Position numbers and translations under genes: made by a program
Source of the DNA: an uncultured Collinsella sp.
GTDB lineage: Bacteria; Actinomycetota; Coriobacteriia; Coriobacteriales; Coriobacteriaceae
Length of the DNA stretch: 12,114 bases
NCBI GenBank assembly: GCA_900552875.1
Contig: USCS01000031.1
Span: forward strand, 1-12,114
Direction of reading: 5' to 3'
Shown here: positions 6,374 through 12,114 of the stretch, in pieces
How the letters are laid out: every line of letters begins with the position of its first letter
Position numbering within the stretch: position 1 is the stretch's first letter
The notes under the pieces: generated by a model
The model's input: only the letters and a program-made list of their open reading frames with translations
Told to the model about the DNA's origin: nothing
Databases searched by the model: none

Positions 6374-8227
6374 ATGCCCGAGAAGATTGAAGAGCTGGTA
6401 CGCGCTGCGCTTGCTGCGGCCCAGGAGGCCGGCGACCTTTCTGCATTTGAACTTGACGATTGCGCTATCGAGCGACCGGCTGACACTTCTCATGGCGAGT
6501 GGACCTCTACCATGGCCCTGAAGTCCGCCAAGCTGGCCCATTGCGCCCCGCGCAAGATCGCCGAGGCCATCGTTGCCCATATGCCCGAGGACCCCGCGAT
6601 CGAGAAGGTCGAGATCGCAGGCCCCGGCTTCATCAACTTCTACCTCTCCGTTGCCGTCAAGAATGCCATCTTTGGCGAGGCTCGCGAGAAGGGTATGGAC
6701 TTCGCTAAGTCCAACGTCGGTGGCGGCCTGAAGACCCAGGTCGAGTTCGTCTCCGCCAACCCCGTCGGCCCCATGCACATCGGCCATGGCCGCTGGGCCG
6801 CTCTGGGCGATTCGCTCTGCCGCGTTATGGACCATGCCGGTTACGACATCCAGCGTGAGTTCTACATCAACGACCACGGCTCTCAGATGAACACCTTCGG
6901 CAACTCCATCAGCACGCGCTATATGCAGCTTGCCGACATCATCGCCAAGCAGGGCGTGGATATCGACGAGGCTCACAAGCTGCTGATCGCAGACCGCGAC
7001 GCCTTCGTTGCCGACGAGAACGACGAGCATCCCGAGACCCATCCGTACCAGGACAATTTTGCCGAGACCCTGGGCAAGGACTCCTATGGCGGCGACTACA
7101 TTATCGACGAGGCCGCCGAGTTCTGGCGCACCGACGGCGATAAGTGGGTCGAGGCCGATCCTCAGGAGCGCATGGAGAGCTTCCGCGAGCGCGGCTATGT
7201 GAAGATGGTCGACAACATGCGCGACCTCTGCCACGCCGTCAATTGCGACTTCGATCGTTGGTACTCCGAGCGTTCGCTGTACGTGAAGGACACCGAGGGC
7301 GAGACCGCCGGCACCTCTGCCGTCGACCGCGCTTTTGAGAAGCTCGACAAGATGGGCTACCTCTACACCAAGGACGGCGCCCTGTGGTTCCGCTCCACCG
7401 ACCTGGGCGATGACAAGGACCGCGTCCTGATCAAGTCCGACGGCGAGTACACCTACTTCGCCTCCGACGTTGCCTATCACTGGGATAAGTTCCAGCGCGT
7501 CGACCACGTCATCGACATCTGGGGTGCCGACCACCACGGCTACATCGAGCGCGTCCGCTGCGTCTGCGACGCTCTTGGCTATCCCGGCAAGTTTGAGGTT
7601 CTGCTGGGCCAGCTCGTCAACCTGCTGCGCAACGGCAAGCCCGTCCGTATGTCCAAGCGTAAGGGCACCATGGTGACCCTGCAGGAGCTCGTCGACGAGG
7701 TCGGTTCCGACGCCGCTCGCTACACGCTCATCTCCAAAAGCTCCAACCAGATGGTCGACTTCGATATCGAGGCCGTCAAGAAGCGCGACAACTCCAACCC
7801 GGTCTATTACGTGCAGTACGCTCACGCCCGCGTGTGCTCCATCCTGCGCCGTGCCGCCGACGTTACGCCCGAGCAGGCTGACGAGATGGGCATGAAGGCC
7901 GTTGCCGCCAAGGCCATCGGTGAGAACGTCGATTACTCGCTGCTGACCGACCCGACCGAGCTCGCCCTTTCGCGTAAGCTCAACGAGCTCACCGACCTGA
8001 TTGCCAGCTGCGCTCGCGACCGCGCCCCGTTCCGTCTGACGCACTTTGCCGAGGAACTCGCCGGCGACTTCCACAGCTTCTACGCTGCCTGCCAGGTTCT
8101 GCCGAGCGAGGGCCGTCCCGTCGACCCCGAGCTTTCGCGCGCCCGTCTGGCCGCTTGCGACGCCGTTCGCGTGACGCTCGCCCTGGTGCTCACCCTCGTT
8201 GGCGTTTCCGCGCCCGAGCAGATGTAA
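6374..8227 (+). CDS. argS: Arginyl-tRNA synthetase
   Basis: A class I aminoacyl-tRNA synthetase of 617 residues that charges tRNA-Arg with arginine using ATP. Domains in order: N-terminal Add-1 domain (about 1-95, ending AGPGFINFYLS); Rossmann catalytic core with FVSANPVGPMHIGHGR, whose HIGH motif is His135-His138; the KMSK-equivalent RMSKRKG at 425-431; and a C-terminal DALR-type anticodon-binding domain ending LVGVSAPEQM. Length and ends are normal. The ATG at 6374 sits just after AAGGAGG; the frame extends 43 codons upstream, but that lies within the promoter region and is not supported. It appears monocistronic with its own terminator. ArgS is essential in most bacteria. No odd residues were noticed. 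Confidence 0.97.
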   Translation: MPEKIEELVRAALAAAQEAGDLSAFELDDCAIERPADTSHGEWTSTMALKSAKLAHCAPRKIAEAIVAHMPEDPAIEKVEIAGPGFINFYLSVAVKNAIFGEAREKGMDFAKSNVGGGLKTQVEFVSANPVGPMHIGHGRWAALGDSLCRVMDHAGYDIQREFYINDHGSQMNTFGNSISTRYMQLADIIAKQGVDIDEAHKLLIADRDAFVADENDEHPETHPYQDNFAETLGKDSYGGDYIIDEAAEFWRTDGDKWVEADPQERMESFRERGYVKMVDNMRDLCHAVNCDFDRWYSERSLYVKDTEGETAGTSAVDRAFEKLDKMGYLYTKDGALWFRSTDLGDDKDRVLIKSDGEYTYFASDVAYHWDKFQRVDHVIDIWGADHHGYIERVRCVCDALGYPGKFEVLLGQLVNLLRNGKPVRMSKRKGTMVTLQELVDEVGSDAARYTLISKSSNQMVDFDIEAVKKRDNSNPVYYVQYAHARVCSILRRAADVTPEQADEMGMKAVAAKAIGENVDYSLLTDPTELALSRKLNELTDLIASCARDRAPFRLTHFAEELAGDFHSFYAACQVLPSEGRPVDPELSRARLAACDAVRVTLALVLTLVGVSAPEQM

Positions 8228-8273
8228 TCTGCGGGTCATTTGACCGTACAGACTTGGTTTAACTAAGCCTTGA

Positions 8274-8306
8274 AAGCCCGATCTCCCACGGAGGTCGGGC
8301 TTTTTT
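8274..8306 (+). terminator. Intrinsic terminator of argS
   Basis: AAGCCCGA (8274-8281) pairs with TCGGGCTT. A T-G pair and CTCC/GGAG continue the stem to a CAC loop, and TTTTTT follows at 8301-8306. Confidence 0.92.
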
Positions 8307-8350
8307 GCAAACGCCGACGTATTGACGAATTTGGAACTGCTGGAAATACG

Positions 8351-8500
8351 AAACTATGCCGGTTTACTACGATGAATTGAGATATTCCAACCACGCCGGC
8401 TTTTAGCTAAAAAGTGCAAGGCATCTACCTGCGGTTTTAGTTCAACAAGTTTCGGAGTGGTCGCGGTTGAGCGATTCATCGTAGTAAACCGCCATAGTTT
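8351..8500. repeat. MITE-like element with 27-bp terminal inverted repeats
   Basis: Positions 8351-8377 and 8474-8500 are inverted repeats matching at 26 of 27 bases (core GGTTTACTACGATGAAT; mismatch 8359/8492). They are separated by 96 nt containing TTTTAGCTAAAA, a 12-bp palindrome. It lies after the argS terminator in a 528-nt gap before rho. A 60-codon minus-strand ORF spans it but has no recognisable domain. No target-site duplication is visible. It could be a miniature transposable element or a large cruciform or structured RNA. Confidence 0.6.
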
Positions 8501-8528
8501 TGGCGGAGGCAGTCTGATTTGTGAGTGG

Positions 8529-8585
8529 TAAACCAAAGAGTGCCCCTTTTGACTAGTCGTTTAAGAACGTCCCCAATGACTAAGT
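8529..8585 (-). repeat. REP-like hairpin R3 upstream of rho
   Basis: On the minus strand TAGTC (8582-8578) pairs with GACTA (8558-8554) around a 19-nt loop containing TTGGGGACGTTCTT, followed by GGGGCACTCTTTGG. The loop and distal block resemble R2, but the stem is different. Unlike the other copies, it is not next to a stop codon; it lies just upstream of the putative rho promoter. Confidence 0.5.
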
Positions 8586-8612
8586 TGCAGGTGGCGGCGG
8601 TTGTGTTACACT
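8585..8612 (+). promoter_or_regulatory. Candidate rho promoter
   Basis: TTGCAG, a 16-bp spacer and TACACT would start transcription near 8618, giving a leader of about 138 nt. The leader holds a CCCTG/CAGGG hairpin (8693-8712) and a perfect palindrome TGTGATCACA (8717-8726). Rho autoregulation through its leader is known in E. coli; here it is only a possibility. Confidence 0.4.
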
Positions 8613-8651
8613 AACGCTGCGTAGCTGACGCAATCATCTCGATACAGATCA

Positions 8652-8786
8652 ATGATGTTCGTCGTTTTGAACGGAACTAGACTGTTTAGCCGCCCTGAAG
8701 GTTTATGCAGGGAGCATGTGATCACAGGGCTTGAAAAGAAAGTTGAGCAAACACTGTGTCTGATCAACAGCAAGAAAATGAAATAA
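8652..8786 (+). CDS. Possible upstream ORF overlapping the rho start
   Basis: A 44-codon ORF beginning ATGATG (MMFVVLNGTRLF...) ends in TAA 31 nt inside the rho coding region, in a different frame. It lies wholly within the putative rho leader. No Shine-Dalgarno site precedes it and no family is recognised, so it may be a chance ORF. If translated, its ribosomes would pass across the rho start and could couple or limit rho translation. Confidence 0.2.
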   Translation: MMFVVLNGTRLFSRPEGLCREHVITGLEKKVEQTLCLINSKKMK

Positions 8787-11332
8787 CGACGACGCAGGCC
8801 GCTCCCGCTGCACCGGTTGCGTCGGACCAGGTCGCGGCGCCCGCGCAAGCCTCGGCTCCTGAGACGCCTAAGGCTGCTTCGACGTCTATGCCTGTAGCGG
8901 CTGAGAAGGCCGTGCCTGCAACTGGTGAGGAGGCTGCTCCGGCAAAGCCCAAGCGCACGCGCCGCACGGCCAAGCCTGCCGCTGACGGCGAGGAGGTCAC
9001 CAAACCCAAGTGCCGTACCACGCGCACGACGCGCGCCAAGCGCACCGTTGCGGCTGACTCCTCGGCGCCGATTTCCGATGAGGTCGCGCAGGCACGTGCG
9101 TTGGCGCAGATTAGCGAGGCTCAGGTGGTGCGCGCCCGCCGTCGTGCTGCCGAGCGCGAGGCCGCGGCTCTGACCGAGCTTGCAGCTCCGTCTGTGCCCG
9201 AGACGCCTGCCGCCATCGAGACCCCTGCCGCCGACCTGCCGACCGAGAAGCCGGCACCGCGCACACGCCGCCGCACGGCTGCTAAGGCCGAGCAGGTTGC
9301 GGAACAGGTAACTCCCGAGCTCACTGAGGCTTCGCTCCGTTCCGCGGCAGGGGAGGGCGCATCGCCTGTTGAGCCCGCTGCGCCTGTCGAGGCCAGCGAA
9401 GTTCCCGTTGTCGATCCGGCTTTGCGCCCGCACCGTCGCGGTCGCAAGCCCAAGGCTTTCGTCGAGGCCGAGAAGGCCGCAGCCGCCGCCGCTCGGGATG
9501 CTGCGGCGACCGCCGAGCCTGCAACCGCTGCCGACGCGCCCGTCCAGGATGCTACGACTTCCGAGGCCGTTTCTGCCGATGTCGAGCCCGCCGACGTCCG
9601 TCCTGGTCGCAGCCATCGTACTGCTGCTAAGCGCACGTCCAAGGCCAAGGCTGCCAAGAAGGGTGCGTCCGAGGTTTCCGCCGAGACGACCGCCGATGCA
9701 TCGACTGATGCCGCCGAGCCCCAAGACGTCGAACAGTCTGCGTCCGAGAAGCCCAAGCGCGGTCGCAAGAAGTCCGCTAAGGCCAAGGCCGTCGAGCAGC
9801 ATGCCGAGGCCGAGCCGCAGGGCGATTCCAATGCCGAGGCCAGCGATGATGCTTCGGCTAACGAAGACGCCTCCGCAACCGATGGCACCGCCCCCGTCGA
9901 GACCGAAGAGAGCGCTCGCCCCAACCGCCGTCAGCACAAGCGCAACGACGAGCGTAATGACCGCAACGAGCGCAAGGACGAGCGTAACAACGATCGCCGC
10001 AACCGTCAGCGCGACCGCAAGCAGCGCAATAAGGAGCGCAATGCCGCTCCGACTGAGCCCACGCTTTCGCGCGAGGAGCTCGCGGCCATGAAGGTCGCCG
10101 AGCTGCGCGAGAAGGCCAAGGAGTTCGAGATCGAGACGACCGGCAAGAAGAAGGCCGAGCTCGTCGAGGAGATCTACACTACCGCCGCAAAGGCCGAGGG
10201 TTTCCGCGATATCAAGGGCATTCTGCAGATTCGCCCAGACAGCTCCGGCATCATCCACGCCCATGGCTACATGAAGTCCAACGACGACGCCTTCGTGCCC
10301 GCATACCTCATCCGTTCCGCGCGTCTGCGCACGGGCGATGTCATCGAGGGCTCGCTGCGTCCTTCGCGCGGCGGCGACAAGCGCGCCGGCCTCGCCAAGA
10401 TCACGACCGTCAACGGCATGGATCCTGAGCAGATTCGCAATCGTCCCAAGTTCGGCGACCTCACCCCGGTCTATCCCAACGAGCCGCTGCGCATGGAGCA
10501 TGGCAAGGATTCCATTACCGGTCGTGCCATCGACATCGTGTCGCCGATCGGCAAGGGTCAGCGTGGCCTGATTGTGTCCCCGCCTAAGGCCGGCAAGACG
10601 ACGATCCTCAAGAAAATCTGCCAGTCTATCTCGATTAACAACCCCGAGGTGCACCTCATCTGCCTGCTCGTCGACGAGCGCCCCGAAGAGGTCACCGATA
10701 TGCAGCGTTCCATCAAGGGCGAGGTTGTGGCGTCGACCTTCGATATGCCCGCCGACAACCACACTCGCGTGGCAGAGCTCGTCATCGAGCGCGCCAAGCG
10801 CATCGTGGAACTGGGCGGCGATGTTGTAGTTGTGCTCGACTCCATCACGCGTCTTGCCCGCGCCTACAACTTGGCGGCGCCCGCCTCAGGCCGCATCCTT
10901 TCGGGCGGCGTTGATTCGGCGGCACTGTATCCGCCCAAGCGTTTTCTGGGTGCAGCCCGCAATATCGAGAACGGTGGCTCGCTCACCATCCTGGCCTCCG
11001 CACTCATCGATACCGGTTCCAAGATGGACGAGGTTATCTTTGAGGAGTTCAAGGGTACCGGCAACATGGAGCTCAAGCTCGACCGCGACCTGGCCGACCG
11101 CCGCATCTTCCCGGCTATCGACCCCGTTGCCTCCGGTACGCGTAACGAGGACCTTTTGGTCGACGAGCAGATGCGTCCGTTTGTCTTTGGTCTGCGTCGC
11201 ATTCTTGCTGGCATGAACAACACCGAGCGCGCAGCCGCATCGTTTATCAAGGGTCTTAAGGGCACCAACACCAACCAGGAGTTCCTGGTGCGTTCGGCCA
11301 AAAAACACAGCGACTACGAGCAGACGTTCTAA
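8756..11332 (+). CDS. rho: Transcription termination factor Rho with long disordered N-terminal extension
   Basis: Hexameric RNA-dependent ATPase that ends transcription; 858 residues versus about 420 in E. coli. Residues 1 to about 435 are low complexity, Ala/Pro/Glu-rich with basic patches: PKRTRRTAKP near 65, RTRRRT near 169, RPHRRGRKPK at 224-233, KPKRGRKKS at 332-340, then an Arg/Asn/Asp-rich stretch at about 388-429. The conserved part follows: Rho N-terminal helices (about 437-480), an RNA-binding cold-shock-like domain from about 482, Walker A PPKAGKTT at 609-616, Walker B VVVVLDS ending with Asp695, and the R-loop region RFLGAARNIENGGS. Actinobacterial Rho proteins often carry such insertions. 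The start is GTG at 8756, the first start codon after an in-frame stop at 8744, with only a poor ribosome site; the exact start is uncertain. Terminator follows. Confidence 0.95.
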   Translation: MSDQQQENEITTTQAAPAAPVASDQVAAPAQASAPETPKAASTSMPVAAEKAVPATGEEAAPAKPKRTRRTAKPAADGEEVTKPKCRTTRTTRAKRTVAADSSAPISDEVAQARALAQISEAQVVRARRRAAEREAAALTELAAPSVPETPAAIETPAADLPTEKPAPRTRRRTAAKAEQVAEQVTPELTEASLRSAAGEGASPVEPAAPVEASEVPVVDPALRPHRRGRKPKAFVEAEKAAAAAARDAAATAEPATAADAPVQDATTSEAVSADVEPADVRPGRSHRTAAKRTSKAKAAKKGASEVSAETTADASTDAAEPQDVEQSASEKPKRGRKKSAKAKAVEQHAEAEPQGDSNAEASDDASANEDASATDGTAPVETEESARPNRRQHKRNDERNDRNERKDERNNDRRNRQRDRKQRNKERNAAPTEPTLSREELAAMKVAELREKAKEFEIETTGKKKAELVEEIYTTAAKAEGFRDIKGILQIRPDSSGIIHAHGYMKSNDDAFVPAYLIRSARLRTGDVIEGSLRPSRGGDKRAGLAKITTVNGMDPEQIRNRPKFGDLTPVYPNEPLRMEHGKDSITGRAIDIVSPIGKGQRGLIVSPPKAGKTTILKKICQSISINNPEVHLICLLVDERPEEVTDMQRSIKGEVVASTFDMPADNHTRVAELVIERAKRIVELGGDVVVVLDSITRLARAYNLAAPASGRILSGGVDSAALYPPKRFLGAARNIENGGSLTILASALIDTGSKMDEVIFEEFKGTGNMELKLDRDLADRRIFPAIDPVASGTRNEDLLVDEQMRPFVFGLRRILAGMNNTERAAASFIKGLKGTNTNQEFLVRSAKKHSDYEQTF

Positions 11333-11370
11333 GTTGTCATCCACGCGCAGCGATAGTCATCAATGCGATA

Positions 11371-11401
11371 AAGGGTCGGGGCTTTGAGCCTCGGCCCTTT
11401 T
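11371..11401 (+). terminator. Intrinsic terminator of rho
   Basis: AAGGGTCGGGG pairs with CCTCGGCCCTT (11 bp including two G-T pairs) around CTTTGAG, followed by TTTT. Confidence 0.82.
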
Positions 11402-11480
11402 CCGTAGCGCCGCTCCGCGCTTATTTTTGACCGCAAGACCGACGAGCAGCAGGTTTCCCGTTTCAATCCGACATCGTCGC

Positions 11481-11509
11481 TTGCAATCGACAGGGCGGTT
11501 TCGCATAAT
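11481..11509 (+). promoter_or_regulatory. Candidate promoter of the downstream membrane protein gene
   Basis: TTGCAA, a 17-bp spacer and CATAAT (5 of 6 matches) would start transcription near 11516, leaving a leader of about 130 nt before the ATG at 11646. No gene is seen between the rho terminator and that ATG. Confidence 0.5.
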
Positions 11510-11537
11510 AGCTTTTAAGCTTCGCGACGGAAAACGC

Positions 11538-11588
11538 AGATGAAACGAACCATATACCGTTGCTTTGGGGCATAGCCCCGCTTCATCT
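11538..11588 (+). other. Structured leader candidate upstream of the membrane protein gene
   Basis: AGATGAA (11538-11544) pairs with TTCATCT (11582-11588), enclosing a compact GGGGC-ATA-GCCCC hairpin (11567-11579). It does not match a riboswitch class that I recognise, and the pairing is modest. It may simply be leader structure. Confidence 0.35.
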
Positions 11589-11645
11589 TCTCTCGCGCAG
11601 CCAACTGAATGATGCGATTTGGGTGCTGGAAGATGGGGAGAGCTC

Positions 11646-12114
11646 ATGGCTTCTTCTGATGCAACACAACGAGCAGTCCTTGCCGGACTTTCGTGCGGGA
11701 TCGGCCTTGCCGCTCCCGTGGTTATGTATGCCGCGACGCTGCCGTTTTCGTCGGTGAACGAGATGGTCGTGGCGGGTGCGGTTCCCTTCGCCGTGGGCGC
11801 GGTGGCGGGCGTGGGCATCTATGCCGCCTCGCTGGGTATCTCCGAGTACCGTGCGCAGCGTGAAGAGCGTCTGTTCCAGCCCGATGCCATGGGCGGTGCC
11901 GCCAATCTCAATCAGCATCAAAGCGAGTTCAAGACCGCCTCGATTCCAGCTCAGCAGCAGGATGCGACTCCTTACGCTGCGACTTCTGCTTCTCAGGCTC
12001 AGTCGGAGCAGTCTACCTCGGCATTCCTTTCCGGCCTGACCGGTGCGTTCCAGCGCCGTCATGTCGATGATGGTGTCCCTACCATCGCTCGAGCCGCAGA
12101 TGCCATGGACGAGG
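11646..12114 (+). CDS. Uncharacterised membrane protein, N-terminal part (runs off the window)
   Basis: An open frame of 156 complete codons without a stop before the window ends. It starts at ATG 11646 after GGGGAGAG. The protein begins MASSDATQRAVLAGLS and has two probable membrane helices at about 10-32 and 40-64. These are followed by a basic YRAQREER segment, which suggests a cytoplasmic tail by the positive-inside rule. The tail from about 90 to 125 is rich in Gln, Ser and Ala and looks like a flexible linker, then continues with FQRRHVDDGVPTIARAADAM. I do not recognise the family. It appears to have its own promoter and is not in an operon with rho, since a terminator intervenes. The short N-terminus before the first helix makes an uncleaved anchor more likely than a signal peptide. 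Confidence 0.75.
   Translation, partial: MASSDATQRAVLAGLSCGIGLAAPVVMYAATLPFSSVNEMVVAGAVPFAVGAVAGVGIYAASLGISEYRAQREERLFQPDAMGGAANLNQHQSEFKTASIPAQQQDATPYAATSASQAQSEQSTSAFLSGLTGAFQRRHVDDGVPTIARAADAMDE

Noticed and set aside
6356..8239. Minus-strand 627-codon open frame opposite argS
   Set aside because: Antisense shadow of argS caused by codon bias; the product shows no recognisable motif and argS is full length.
8354..8536. 60-codon minus-strand ORF across the inverted-repeat element
   Set aside because: It is made largely from the repeat arms and interior, lacks a clear ribosome site and has no recognised domain.
8606..10762. Minus-strand 718-codon open frame opposite rho
   Set aside because: It is the antisense shadow of the GC-rich, low-complexity rho 5' region; its Gly/Leu/Arg-rich translation has no domain, while rho on the other strand is certain.
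1..12114. CRISPR array, tRNA, rRNA or phage genes
   Set aside because: No regularly spaced direct repeats, no cloverleaf or rRNA sequence, and no phage-type proteins were seen; the repeats present are dispersed hairpins.

Overview
The window is about 60% GC, gene-dense and chromosomal. It looks like a Coriobacteriia-type actinobacterium, probably Collinsella or a close relative. This is an inference from base composition, a CarD-family regulator, and a Rho factor with a very long Ala/Pro/Lys/Arg-rich N-terminal extension. No marker gene settles the species. There are no tRNA or rRNA genes, CRISPR arrays or phage genes.

Layout, left to right: the 3' end of proB (+); a long imperfect hairpin and a small REP-like repeat; a proline iminopeptidase-type S33 hydrolase (-); proA (+); an HD-domain hydrolase (+); a REP-associated tyrosine transposase (RAYT, Y1/HUH family) (-); a CarD-like RNA polymerase regulator (-); argS (+); an intergenic region with a 27-bp inverted-repeat element and another REP-like hairpin; rho (+); and the 5' part of an uncharacterised two-helix membrane protein (+) that runs off the end. 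ProB and ProA catalyse the first two steps of proline synthesis. The hydrolase between them probably frees N-terminal proline from peptides, so the left third has a proline-supply theme. The right part is housekeeping: arginyl-tRNA synthetase and the transcription terminator Rho.

The most interesting signal is a family of short hairpin repeats. Three 44-nt copies (R1a, R1b, R1c; 40-42 of 44 bases identical to R1c) each start within the stop codon of a gene (proA, the HD gene, carD) and precede that gene's intrinsic terminator. R1b and R1c form an inverted pair flanking the RAYT gene. Two further hairpins (R2 beside the hydrolase stop codon, R3 upstream of rho) have unrelated stems but a similar GGGGAC-containing loop. 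The pattern is a conserved loop with stems that change yet stay paired. It suggests a REP/RAYT-like system in an actinobacterium whose repeats sit at the starts of 3' untranslated regions.

Most genes have clear Shine-Dalgarno sites and intrinsic terminators. Promoter calls are by eye and weaker. Rho has a poor ribosome site and a long leader with a possible overlapping upstream ORF.
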